Assembly: GCF_029369745.1 (NCBI RefSeq)
Contig: NZ_CP120210.1
Location: forward strand, 1,550,001 to 1,614,000
Direction of reading: 5' to 3'
Source: Amycolatopsis sp. QT-25
Lineage (GTDB): Bacteria; Actinomycetota; Actinomycetes; Mycobacteriales; Pseudonocardiaceae
DNA: 64,000 nucleotides
In this document: piece after piece, positions 54,456-63,228 of the stretch
Layout: each line of letters begins with the position of its first letter
Numbering within the stretch: the stretch's first letter is position 1
Translations under genes and position numbers: made by a program
The notes under the pieces: generated by a model
The model's input: only the letters and a program-made list of their open reading frames with translations
The model's database searches: none
What the model was told of the DNA's origin: nothing

Positions 54456-54942
54456 CGACGGCGTCGGACCGGGTATGCTGGCGCGTACAACCCAATACCG
54501 TTTGCTCGAGCTACATCAGGCCCGTCGTGGGCCGTAGGCGTCTGAGCGCCCCAGTCATCACAGGAGAGCGCCGGCCGTAGCCGCTTGGAGATGAGCACCA
54601 GGACCATCCCCTGGAGGGTCCTGCAAGCATGCTCGTGAACATTTTGACCGGCGTAGCATCCGCACTGCCGGGTCTGACCGTGCCGACCTTCAGCTACCTG
54701 AAGTACCGCGCCTACTTGAAGACGGTCCGGCACATCGTCGACGCCCTAGGAGGCGACGGCCTCAAGAAGATCGACGCGGTCCGCCCACCTTCGGGTCTGG
54801 CCAGACAACCACGGTCGCACCAGAACTATGCGCAGCTTGGATAAGGACAAAGCGCCGGGGCGTCGCTTCGCGATCGACGCCCGGCTTGGCGACACCGCGT
54901 CTACGAGTCGGTAGCGGCGTCGTCGTCGAACGCACCCGCGGC
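54456..54942. other. Mostly non-coding; one possible short gene
   Basis: Apart from the short frame at 54629 nothing is recognised. Part of a decayed stretch running to about 55540. Confidence 0.35.
54629..54844 (+). CDS. Possible truncated small protein
   Basis: ATG 54629 gives 71 residues: MLVNILTGVASALPGLTVPT, FSYLKYRAYLKTVRHIVDAL, GGDGLKKIDAVRPP, then a less natural tail. The first 50 residues look like the start of a normal protein that is then cut. No family. Confidence 0.3.
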   Translation: MLVNILTGVASALPGLTVPTFSYLKYRAYLKTVRHIVDALGGDGLKKIDAVRPPSGLARQPRSHQNYAQLG

Positions 54943-55040
54943 GCCACTCGGGATGAGATCGGTCCGGCCGCCGGCGGCATCAGCAAGCAGTCGGCCTAGC
55001 GCCGGTGGGCCGACGCGCTCGCCAATGGGGTCGGCGCGGA
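54943..55040 (+). pseudogene. Helix-turn-helix remnant
   Basis: ATRDEIGPAAGGISKQSA, an in-frame TAG, then RRWADALANGVGADV. The IG..AGGISKQSA..RW pattern is the recognition helix found in many short actinobacterial HTH proteins. Both flanks are lost. Confidence 0.33.
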
Positions 55041-55152
55041 CGTGCTGCGCAGCCGAAAACGGCCACGAGCCGGAAGCTGGCAGAGAACCTCGACGCTTGG
55101 TGCCTGCGGCACCTCGAATCCGGCGACGTAGTCGATGACACGGACCAGCCCG

Positions 55153-55540
55153 TCAGCGGCTACTTGGACACCGCCCGGCTTTGCGGCGCAGTTGGTTCAA
55201 GACAGCGGTGAAGTCTGCCCGGCTCGCGATCTTGTCGAACTGCGGTGTGCTGAGCGATTCGGTTGCGGCCCCGGAGGGCTGACTTGTGCCATCGAGGGCG
55301 GTCTTGACCGCCTCATAGAGGTTGAAGAGTCGAATCGTTCGGATCAGATCACGCTTCCGCTGTCGAGCGATCAGGCCAAGTTTGGTGGTCTCGAGAAGCG
55401 CGCCGAGCTTGCGGTCCTGTTGTTCCTCCAACTCGACCGCCTTGCCCCGGCGCCAGGCGGCATGCAGGGGGACTGATCAGTTTCTCGTCGTCGGCGAAGG
55501 TGGCTTCGTCGTCTCCCGCCGGCATTCCCATCAGTAGAGA
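55153..55540 (-). pseudogene. Frameshifted hypothetical gene
   Basis: The minus strand reads GDDEATFADDEKLIS in one frame, then after a run of five C at about 55472 continues in the next as LHAAWRRGKAVELEEQQDRK, LGALLETTKLGLIARQRKRD, LIRTIRLFNLYEAVKTALDG, STPQFDKIASRADFTAVLNQ. Removing one C restores a single frame of about 125 residues. A TTG at 55431 could restart the second part. Family unknown. Confidence 0.48.
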
Positions 55541-55737
55541 CCGTGCCGGTGGGCGCCCCCTCGGCATTACACGACGTGGACGTGCGATTCGGATCACGAC
55601 GTCCACTATTAGGCTTTCGTGCTTTTAAGCTTTTAGAAACCGCAGGTCAAGGTGGCTGCGGTCGATACACCTGGTTAATCACAACCCAGCATGAGCAGTC
55701 GTCTGGGAGTCAGCCGCAGTTCATCTCTCACATCGAG

Positions 55738-58482
55738 CTAGGCCAGGTCGCTCCAGGACCAGTGGGACGAAGGCTCTCGGTTCGGATCGCGACCGTACGG
55801 GTACTGGCGTACTACGTGCGGAAGCAGGGTGGTGCAGGCGGCGAAGTTCCCTGCGTCGGCGATCCGCCATGCCAGTCGGGCAATAAGGTCGGTTGCGCCG
55901 ATCGCCTCCAGTGCGGATAGCACGACGCGCCGGATCGACTTGGAGTACCAGGGATCGCACTCGGCGACGACCTTGGTCATTACTGCTTTCGCCGCGGCGC
56001 TTGGTCCCAGTTCGCGGGCTAGTGCGCACAAGTGCTCGGTCCGGCTCGGTAGCAAGTTGAGTTCGATCCGCTCCACCAAGGTGTCGCGGGCGTCATGGTG
56101 ACCGCCGGCGCGTAGATGCCACAGAAGGGCAAGCAGGCGTTCGAGGTTGGCCACATCCACCGACTGTGCCGCCTTATCGGCGGCCGCGAGTGTCAGGTTG
56201 CCCAGTTCCGCCGCGAAGGCCTCGGCCACGTCCTCGGCTCTGGTGTACGGGCTGAGGTTGATCGACGACCGGGCTGGGCGTGGGGCCGGTGGCTGCGGCT
56301 CGGGATCGAGTTGCAGCCGGCTGCTCACATCCAGGGGAAGGTTGGCCAGCATTGCCTCCCGGTTGGGGCTCCAGCTGCGCAGTCGGCTGTCCTGGTTGAC
56401 CATGGCGATGACGGCGGTGAGTTGGTCGGTCATGGCGAGGTCGGCCAGCATCCGCAGAACCCGCGCGGCATCCCTGAGGTGGTCGAAGGACAGGTCGGCC
56501 GGATCGGTCCGCTCGAGGAGGTAGCGGACTTCATCCGGGAAGTTGTTGTCGTGCAGGACTTCCAGCACCCGGACGATCTCATCAGGCTCCTCGCCCGCAG
56601 GCAGTGCGAGGAGATGTGCGCGGATCGTGTGCCGGAAACCGGCGGCGACCATCGGGTGCACGAACCAGGCGAGGTGCCGCGAGTTCTCGGTGAGCATGCG
56701 TTTAGCGAAGATCTCGGCCTCGGCATGATCTACCTGGGCGAGGGGCCCCAGGATGTTGACGTTCGTCGGCATAGCGAGGGCGGGACGGCGGGCGAGGAAG
56801 TCCGCGGTCGCAGCATCATCGTCGGAGGTGGCGAGCCACCGGACCAGGCGGACGATCTCCGGGTCAGCCAGGTTAGCCGTTTGCGTGGCTCGCCGGTGCA
56901 GGGCCGCGCGTGCCTCCGGTTCGTCACGCCGGGCCAGCTCGCGGTCCAGGTCCTCGAGTTGACGCAGGTTGATGACCGGTGTGTGTTCCACGATCCATGC
57001 GATCACGTCGTCACCGGCGCCCGGCACGTGTTCCAGCAGGGCCGCCGGGCCCGCGGGATGACCGGCTGACAGCGCTGCTTTCCGCAGGCTCGCGCCGATG
57101 CGGTAGAGACCGTAGCCGTCCGCGCGGGTAGCCAGCGTCGCCTGCTGCTCCGGGGTGCCAAAACGGTGCGCCGCGTCCCAGAAGGCCGCTTTCGGGATCT
57201 CCGTGCGGCGCTGGATACTGCCGTACTCCTCCAAGTAGAGGGCGAGCCGGACATCGGTGGACACGCTGCGGGTGCGGGTGCGCGGGATATCCGGGCGCAG
57301 CGGGCCGGGAAGACCTCGGACCGGTTCGCTGGCCTCGGCGAGCGCAGCTGGGAGCCAGTCCTGGTCGTGGACCTGTTGCCATTCAGCATCGGTGGGGTAG
57401 CCGGTGGCGGCTTCTGCGAGGAAATCCAACGGTAGCGGGGCGGGCAGCCCCAGTCGGCGGGCGTCGACGGCCGCCGTAATCAACGCTCGGGTCATCGGCT
57501 GGCCGTGCTGGTACACGTCGATCAGGGCGGGCACGCCGGCGAGGTACTGGGTGACCTCCATGCCGGCCTCGTAAGCCGCGCGAGCCAGCCGGGGATCCGC
57601 GGCCGCGGCGGCTGCCCACTCGGCTGGGTCCAGCGGGTTGAACTCGGCCGGGATGGGGATGACTTGCCCGGCGAGTAGGAGCCGTGCGGCCTCGGGGTGC
57701 TCGCCGTCGTCGAGAGCGCGCCAGACCTCGTGCCACATCTGCACGATCAGTGTCACCGGCTCCCGCGCCGTGTCCGAAACCACGGCGCCCAGGTACCGGG
57801 AGTTCTCTTCCGTCAGCTGGGTTTGGGGTTCGTCCAGCCAGACGACGGTGTGTGGTTCGATCCGGTCCAGCTCGCCCCAGTCCCCGGGCCGCCACACCCG
57901 CCAGCTCGGGTCCAAAGTCTGGATCGCTTCCCAGGCCGATCGGGACTTGCCGGTGGACGACCCGCCGATCAGGGTGATCACCTGGCCGTCGGCGACGGCT
58001 TTACGTAGCGGGACGTCGTGCGCGCGGTGGACGTAGCGCGGAAGACCGGCGGGGCCGTCCGCGCCGCCATCGATCGCCGGTTTCACGCCGAGCCGGAGCG
58101 GATCGCACTGGTCGACAGGGAGGCCGGGCCGGGTCGCGGCCAATGTCTGCCGCGCAGCCCCACGGGCGACGGCGTCCGCGGTGTCGGTGGCCCGAGCCCT
58201 GGTTTCGGCTAGGTAGGCGACATCCCACCGGCGCCTAGTGGTCAGGGCATCCAACTCCGGTGTGAGGCGGCTGTTCCGCTGTGCGGCGTCGTGGATCGCC
58301 GCGACCAGGGCAACCAGGGGATCAACGCGCTGCGGGAACGCCTTGCCGGCGAGCCACTTAGTTACGGTGGTGGGGGAGAACCCCAGCTTCCTGCCCAGGC
58401 TTCGTGTCGAGGCCAGGCCTCCGAGGTCCTTACGCGCACGGTCGAGCCGGGCCATCAACTCGTAGTAGTCGGGCTGGGTCAC
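55738..58482 (-). CDS. HTH-NTPase (STAND-like) with helical repeats
   Basis: 914 residues from GTG 58482. N-terminal helix-turn-helix at about 22-50 (STRSLGRKLGFSPTTVTKWL then AGKAFPQR). P-loop domain with Walker A GGSSTGKS at 173-180 and Walker B TVVWLDEP at 212-219, followed by EPVTLIVQMWHEVWRALDDG. From about 400 to the end, helical repeats (SAGHPAGPAALLEHVPGAGD, RELARRDEPEARAALHRRAT, DARDTLVERIELNLLPSRTE). HTH-STAND proteins with TPR/HEAT-like sensors are common in actinomycetes as putative signalling or defence ATPases. No fused effector; no partner identified beside it. The 60-residue membrane protein diverges from it. Confidence 0.75.
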   Translation of the reverse strand: MTQPDYYELMARLDRARKDLGGLASTRSLGRKLGFSPTTVTKWLAGKAFPQRVDPLVALVAAIHDAAQRNSRLTPELDALTTRRRWDVAYLAETRARATDTADAVARGAARQTLAATRPGLPVDQCDPLRLGVKPAIDGGADGPAGLPRYVHRAHDVPLRKAVADGQVITLIGGSSTGKSRSAWEAIQTLDPSWRVWRPGDWGELDRIEPHTVVWLDEPQTQLTEENSRYLGAVVSDTAREPVTLIVQMWHEVWRALDDGEHPEAARLLLAGQVIPIPAEFNPLDPAEWAAAAAADPRLARAAYEAGMEVTQYLAGVPALIDVYQHGQPMTRALITAAVDARRLGLPAPLPLDFLAEAATGYPTDAEWQQVHDQDWLPAALAEASEPVRGLPGPLRPDIPRTRTRSVSTDVRLALYLEEYGSIQRRTEIPKAAFWDAAHRFGTPEQQATLATRADGYGLYRIGASLRKAALSAGHPAGPAALLEHVPGAGDDVIAWIVEHTPVINLRQLEDLDRELARRDEPEARAALHRRATQTANLADPEIVRLVRWLATSDDDAATADFLARRPALAMPTNVNILGPLAQVDHAEAEIFAKRMLTENSRHLAWFVHPMVAAGFRHTIRAHLLALPAGEEPDEIVRVLEVLHDNNFPDEVRYLLERTDPADLSFDHLRDAARVLRMLADLAMTDQLTAVIAMVNQDSRLRSWSPNREAMLANLPLDVSSRLQLDPEPQPPAPRPARSSINLSPYTRAEDVAEAFAAELGNLTLAAADKAAQSVDVANLERLLALLWHLRAGGHHDARDTLVERIELNLLPSRTEHLCALARELGPSAAAKAVMTKVVAECDPWYSKSIRRVVLSALEAIGATDLIARLAWRIADAGNFAACTTLLPHVVRQYPYGRDPNREPSSHWSWSDLA

Positions 58483-58585
58483 CTGCCCACCTTATGGGTG
58501 AGCGGGTGCGGCGAGCATCCACCGGGACCTGCGCTGACCACTGAACACTCCCAGGGCGCATGGGTGGGCGGGCAGCTTTGCGACC

Positions 58586-58768
58586 ATGACGACGATTGCA
58601 GTTCTGGTTCTCCTGCTCGCTCTATCCGGGGCGCTCAACATCGGGCTGGTCGCGGGGGTTCTCTCCCGGGCGTCCGGCAAGCCCGTGGCCGCCGCCGCAC
58701 TGTTCGGCGGCGGGGTGGTGCTCACTGTCCTGACCGTCTTCTTCGCCGCTGTCGCAGCGTATCGCTAG
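58586..58768 (+). CDS. Small two-helix membrane protein
   Basis: 60 residues from ATG 58586. Two hydrophobic segments: TTIAVLVLLLALSGALNIGL and AAALFGGGVVLTVLTVFFAA with a short basic turn (RASGKP). Short proteins like this are frequent near mobile or conjugative loci in actinomycetes. Divergent from the HTH-NTPase with a gap of about 100 bases, so a shared promoter region is likely. Confidence 0.6.
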   Translation: MTTIAVLVLLLALSGALNIGLVAGVLSRASGKPVAAAALFGGGVVLTVLTVFFAAVAAYR

Positions 58769-58774
58769 GCGCCG

Positions 58775-58879
58775 GTCAGGCTCGGTGGCCTCTACGCCCC
58801 CGAGCGCCTGGCCCAGGACAACGAGGCTCAGTGCCAGACGATCCTTAACGCCTTCTGTGCCTACCTGCGAATGCTGTAA
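58775..58879 (+). pseudogene. Pentapeptide-repeat protein remnant
   Basis: VRLGGLYAPERLAQDNEAQC then QTILNAFCAYLRML to a stop at 58877. This is the RL.GL.ALERL.QDN...QTIVNV.CAYLRMP segment typical of large actinobacterial pentapeptide-repeat membrane proteins. Only 35 residues remain, seven bases after the small membrane gene; the intact gene would carry membrane helices before it and pentapeptides after it. Confidence 0.6.
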
Positions 58880-58900
58880 GACCTCACAGTCGAGGGGATC

Positions 58901-60067
58901 TCAAGGACGGCTTCCGCGCCGATCAAAGCGAAATCTACCGTGTGAGGGCACAGGAGCGCGAAGTCCGGGTACTGGTCGGGACGCGGCATGCCTCGTGAGG
59001 TGCTCCTCGAGCAGCATGGTGGCTTTGGCGACCGCTGCCGGTGTCGTCACCACGACGGCGAGGTCCTCGATCAGATCGTCCCGCCATGCCGTGCCGGCCC
59101 GGCGGTGCAGCATCTCTGCTAGAGCGGCCTGCGGCCCGCCGCGCAGCAGCGCGGCGGCCACCACGCTGGCGGAAACACGACGCTGCACCTGCTCGGGATT
59201 GGGCTGTGTGCCCTGTGCGCTTTTCGAGGTGTGGCGCGCAGGGGCAGAACCGGCCAGCAGGTACTGCTCTGCCAACACTGCCCGCAGATCGCGGCCTGCA
59301 GCTGACTCGTCGGTCACCTCTGCCGCATGGTCACCAGACGCAGCCACGGCGGACCGGACCGCGTCCGAATCCACGAGTGCTTCTCGGAGCATCTCCTGCA
59401 CTTGACGGGCGACCGCAGGGCGCAGCTGCTCGTCGCTGCCGGACTCGGTGAGAGCGGCCACGCGGACGTCGAGTTGTGACCTCACAGGCACGTCGACCGA
59501 GAAAGTGGCTGGCAGCAGCGGGAGCATCACACTGACGAGGCCGGACTTGGTCATGACCTCGTCGTCGACAGGTCTTCCGCAGGCCCGGCCCAAGAACTCG
59601 ATTGAACTGGCCGGCACGTTCTCGTCGGACCACTCGTCGATCGAGCGTCCAAGACGAGCGGCGACCCGTTCCAGCAGGTCCCACTCTGGCATGGTGCGTA
59701 GTGGGGCGGGGAAGGGCCCGATCGGCCCGGCTCTGTCGGCGTAGGCCAGGCGGCGCTCCGCGTTGTAGTTCACTCCCACGCACAGCACACGCGAGTCCTC
59801 CGCTGTGCGCTGCAGAACAGGTTCACGTAAGCCTTCCGAACTGAAAAGTTCGACAGCCAAGCACCAACCGTCGAGCTCTAAGACGCACAGCGTCGGTAGA
59901 TGCCTCGGGTTCGCGTGGTGTAGATCCGCCGCGTCCCTGATGCCACCGCGAACACTCTGTGTGACGTCACCGCCGAACCGACTGAGCACTTCTGTTGCCT
60001 TCGCGGATTCCACCGCGCTGACGCAGTAGTTATTGTGCCTCTGCATCCAACGGAACGACGAGCTCAT
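58901..60067 (-). CDS. DUF6461-like hypothetical protein
   Basis: I start at ATG 60067, four bases after GGGGAGG; a GTG at 60100 has no such site. 388 residues. The N-terminal 110 residues resemble DUF6461 proteins: FRWMQRHNNYCVSAVESAKA, VLSRFGGD, DGWCLAVELFSSEGLREPVL, RVLCVGVNYNAERRLAYADR. The middle and C-terminal parts (EWSDENVPASSIEFLGRACG, VVAAALLRGGPQAALAEML) are unfamiliar and helical. Cytoplasmic; function unknown. The C-terminal 25 residues are Pro/Arg-rich and of doubtful importance. Confidence 0.6.
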   Translation of the reverse strand: MSSSFRWMQRHNNYCVSAVESAKATEVLSRFGGDVTQSVRGGIRDAADLHHANPRHLPTLCVLELDGWCLAVELFSSEGLREPVLQRTAEDSRVLCVGVNYNAERRLAYADRAGPIGPFPAPLRTMPEWDLLERVAARLGRSIDEWSDENVPASSIEFLGRACGRPVDDEVMTKSGLVSVMLPLLPATFSVDVPVRSQLDVRVAALTESGSDEQLRPAVARQVQEMLREALVDSDAVRSAVAASGDHAAEVTDESAAGRDLRAVLAEQYLLAGSAPARHTSKSAQGTQPNPEQVQRRVSASVVAAALLRGGPQAALAEMLHRRAGTAWRDDLIEDLAVVVTTPAAVAKATMLLEEHLTRHAASRPVPGLRAPVPSHGRFRFDRRGSRP

Positions 60068-60199
60068 ATGCCCTCCCCGGTGATCGAGCTCCACGGTCAC
60101 AGCGCCTTACCCTATCGCCGCCAGAGCACATGCAATGTGAGCCGCAGCTGGTACGCGCCCGTCAACGGAATTTGTCAAGGTGAGTGAGGCCAGTGGGTG

Positions 60200-61270
60200 T
60201 CAGGCGGCTTGGGGTTCGGTGTCCTGGTTGGTGTCGTCGGCTGGTCTGTTGATCCAGACGGTGTCGGGAGGTCGAGCACCTTCGGTGCTGTGGTGATGCC
60301 ACCGAACCGGTGGGGGTGCCGCGCGGGCCTCGGCGAGCACGGTGCGTCGGTCGGCGGCTTTGGCAGCCGCCAGGCCGAAATGGACGTCGGCGGGCGTATG
60401 CAGGCCGATGCCGGTGTGTCGATGTTCGTGGTTGTACCACTGGGCGAAGGTGTCCATGAATCGTCTTGCCTCCGACAGTGATCCGAAGCGTTCGGGGAAT
60501 TCCGGACCGTACTTCAACGTTTTGAACAGTGATTCCGAGTACGGGTTGTCGTTGGACACCCGCGGCCGCGAGTGCGATCGAGTGACCTCGAGATCGGCGA
60601 GCAGGACGGCGACGGTTTTGCTGGTCATCGACGTACCCCGATCGGCGTGCACGACCTGCGGAACGCCGTGGACCGTGAAAATCTGTTCCATCAGCTCCTT
60701 CGCCAGGGCACCGGATTCGTGGGCGTGGACATGGACGTCGACGATGACCGGGAGTAGATGTCGATCATCACGTAGGCGTCGAAGTAGGTGCCTTTCACCG
60801 GCCCCGCGAGCTTGGTGATGTCCCAGCTGTAGACCTGCCGGGCCGCGGTCGCGACCAGTTCAGGGCAGACCGCCTTAGGGTGGCGCGCCAACCGGCGGCG
60901 TTCCTTGACTTGTTTGTTCTCCGCCAGTACCCGATACATCGTGGACACCGAGCAGAGGTAGACGCCCTCGTCGAGCAGATGGGCGTAAATCTGCAGCGGT
61001 GCCAGGTCCACGAATCGTGTGCCGGTGAGCACCTGCAGGATCTGTCGGCGTTCGGAAACGGTCAGCCTGTTGAGCGGGTCCGGCGCCGGTTGCGGCACGG
61101 CGACCGGTGTGGGCGCGGCGGCGGCTTTGCCGTGACGGATCGCCGTCGAGCGCACCAGACCGGTCAACCAGGCGGCTTGCCTGGTCGGCACACCATCGGC
61201 GGTCATCGACGCATAGGCGTGGGTCAGCGCTTCTTGTGCTTCTCGTCGGAATCCGCTCTCTCGGAAAGAC
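60200..61270 (-). pseudogene. IS3-type OrfB (integrase core), frameshifted
   Basis: First part: MTADGVPTRQAAWLTGLVRS, LTVSERRQILQVLTGTRFVD, YLCSVSTMYRVLAENKQVKE, VYSWDITKLAGPVKGTYFDA (catalytic Asp), YVMIDIYSR. At about 60752 one base is missing; the next frame continues LMEQIFTVHGVPQVVHADRG (second Asp), NDNPYSESLFKTLKYGPEFP (catalytic Glu), WYNHEHRHTGIG. All DDE residues are present but in two frames, so no active enzyme unless the shift is programmed. Confidence 0.75.
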
Positions 61271-61616
61271 TTTCCAAGAGAGCGTGCGCCTTTCCCATGA
61301 TGTCCAGCGCGGTCTCGGTGGTGTTCAACCGTTTGTTCAAACGGGCGTTCTCCCGGGTGAGCCGGGCGATCTCGGCTTGCTCCGCGGACAGCTTGCCGAC
61401 CTTCTCGCCCGGCTTCCTGCCCGCCAGCACGCCGGCATCGCGCTGCTTGCGCCACTCGCTGATCAACGAGGAGTACAGGCCTTCCCGTCGCAGGTACCCG
61501 CCGCCGTCGTGCTGCTCACACGCCGCCTCGTAGGCGTCCAGATGGGCGAGTTTCTCCGACGCGGTGAACACGCGCCGCCGACGCGGCCCGTCACTACGCG
61601 GGTGCTGGGAAGCCAT
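61224..61616 (-). CDS. IS3-type OrfA
   Basis: ATG 61616: MASQHPRSDG, RVFTASEKLAHLDAYEAACE, EGLYSSLISEWRKQRDAGVL, then a leucine zipper AEQAEIARLTRENARLNKRL. The frame is open a little upstream to 61664. It overlaps OrfB in the -1 register, the normal IS3 arrangement for a frameshifted OrfAB. Confidence 0.75.
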   Translation of the reverse strand: MASQHPRSDGPRRRRVFTASEKLAHLDAYEAACEQHDGGGYLRREGLYSSLISEWRKQRDAGVLAGRKPGEKVGKLSAEQAEIARLTRENARLNKRLNTTETALDIMGKAHALLESLSERADSDEKHKKR

Positions 61617-61665
61617 CCGCTCATTATCGCCCTCAACCAGCGAGGACATACTCGTGCGGGTCATC

Positions 61666-62490
61666 TCAATCGATCCGTATCTCGCCCTGCATCAGGCCGG
61701 GATTGCTCTGAACCAGCGGACTCAACTCACCCTGACACGCAGGGGTTCGGGGTGCCGGAGTCACCGGGATCGCCCAGTCTCGCTCGCGGATCAACGCGGT
61801 GAGCGAGTCGACGCTGGTCCCCAGGATGCGCAGCAGAGCGCTCATGGGCAGTTCGGCCACTGCGGGGCCTGCGGCCTTGCCCATTACCTCCCACACGAGA
61901 TAGCCGGTCAGCAGGCCCGCCGCATCCCATCCCACGGTTGACGGTGCCACCCGGTGTCGGGCTGCGCGGACGCGTTCCTGCACGTCGACGCGAACCTGCT
62001 CGATGTCGCGCGGGTCCAGCACGACCTCCATGCGGACAAGTCGTTGCCAAAACTCTGGCTCCTGGGCCGCCAGTTCGGTCGCCACTTTCCACCGGCCGGC
62101 CAAGGCGAGTACCCGTTCGCGCAGGTCAGAACCTTCAATGCGCATTAAGATCAGTAACTCGGAGAGGTTGTCCCCGGCCGAGCGATTGGTCACCACCAGG
62201 TAGTGCTCGGCCGAATGGGTCGGCAGGCGGACCGCAATGGACAGGAAGTTCGACGCCGTGAACGCCGAGGTTGCGCCGCCGCTCTTGATCTGGGCGACCG
62301 TCATGATGCGGTCGCCGCGCCGCACTCCGAAGTCCACGATGTCCTGATCGACCCTCAGTCGGGTGGTCAGGACGTCCTCAACCTGAATCGCTGTGGATGC
62401 CGGATCGTCGACGAACAGTGCCGACAGCCCGTACTCCAGGGTCCAAAGAAACTGGTACTCGAACCCGCGTATGGCGTCCTGTGCGCCCAC
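61666..62490 (-). pseudogene. Nuclease-like (PD-(D/E)xK, Cap4/DUF4297-like) gene cut by the IS3 element
   Basis: Starts with a GTG at 62490 giving GAQDAIRGFEYQFLWTLEYG, then VEDVLTTRLRVDQDIVDFGV, MTVAQIKSGGATSAFTASNF. G-x-x-Y-Q, then D-F-G-V...QIK is the active-site layout of PD-(D/E)xK domains at the N-terminus of Cap4- and Avs-like defence proteins. Residues about 100-230 are helical and natural. The last 40 residues read into the IS3 end (ELSPLVQSNPGLMQ), so the sensor/NTPase part expected downstream has been lost. It may still make a short protein. Confidence 0.55.
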
Positions 62491-63228
62491 GTGTGATCTT
62501 CTCTGCGGTGTTGCGGCTCATGACCCCGGCTCGAACTTCCCGGTCTCGCTTGTCATCGCGGTAAGGCGCGATCGACAAGCCACGTCATGTCGTGAGGCAT
62601 TTCAGGGATGGAGCATCCCCAGAATCAATGACCAGGTGTACTCGCAGGGGACCCTCTGATGGTATCGGCGGTGCTGACACTGCTACTGGGCCAGCCCCTG
62701 CCTTGTATCTGACCGATTAGTTTGACCAGGCAACCTGTCGCTGTGGCTGCGCTCGAATGGCCGAGGCCGCATGTGCCCGCCCGCGGAGCGCATCCAAAGC
62801 CACGAACTTAGCGAGACTGGTCGACGTGTCACAGACCAGCTTGCGCTACGTGGTAGGTGTCCTCGCCGTGCGAGGGCTAGCTCGCCACTTCAATCCAGGT
62901 GGGCATGTCGCGCAACGTCGCGGTTGCGACGAGGGCAGTGGCCGTTCTGGCTCCACCTGCTGACATCGTTCGGGCGCCCACTCACGAGCTCATTGGAATC
63001 AGAGGCGCCACTGCGGCAACAAGGCGCTGTGGGGCATGAGCGTGCTCGGGGAAGGCCCGGAGCAGGCGGAACCGTTGATCGGCACGCTCAAGAAGAGCAC
63101 GGAGTACCTGACCATGACCTAGGGGTGGCGTCCAGCTGGGCGACGGCCGCTGTCCCGGCGTCGTCCTGAAGGACTTAACGGCACAGGAAGCCCGCGGAAT
63201 CCTTCTTCGCCAACGAGTTCGTCACCGT
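62491..63228. other. Degenerate stretch, no intact gene
   Basis: Short frames only. LARLVDVSQTSLRYVVGVLA at about 62810 hints at a helix-turn-helix, and NKALWGMSVLGEGPEQAEPL then IGTLKKSTEYLTMT (about 63019-63123) looks like the end of a real but unidentified protein. Neither can be assigned. Confidence 0.35.

Larger units (their letters stand above)
60172..61680 (-). mobile_element. IS3-type element, OrfB broken
   Basis: Two frames in the IS3 OrfA/OrfB arrangement on the minus strand. Boundaries are approximate: the inner side abuts the truncated nuclease gene near 61666, the outer side lies soon after the OrfB stop at about 60200. I could not define clear terminal repeats by eye. Confidence 0.65.
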
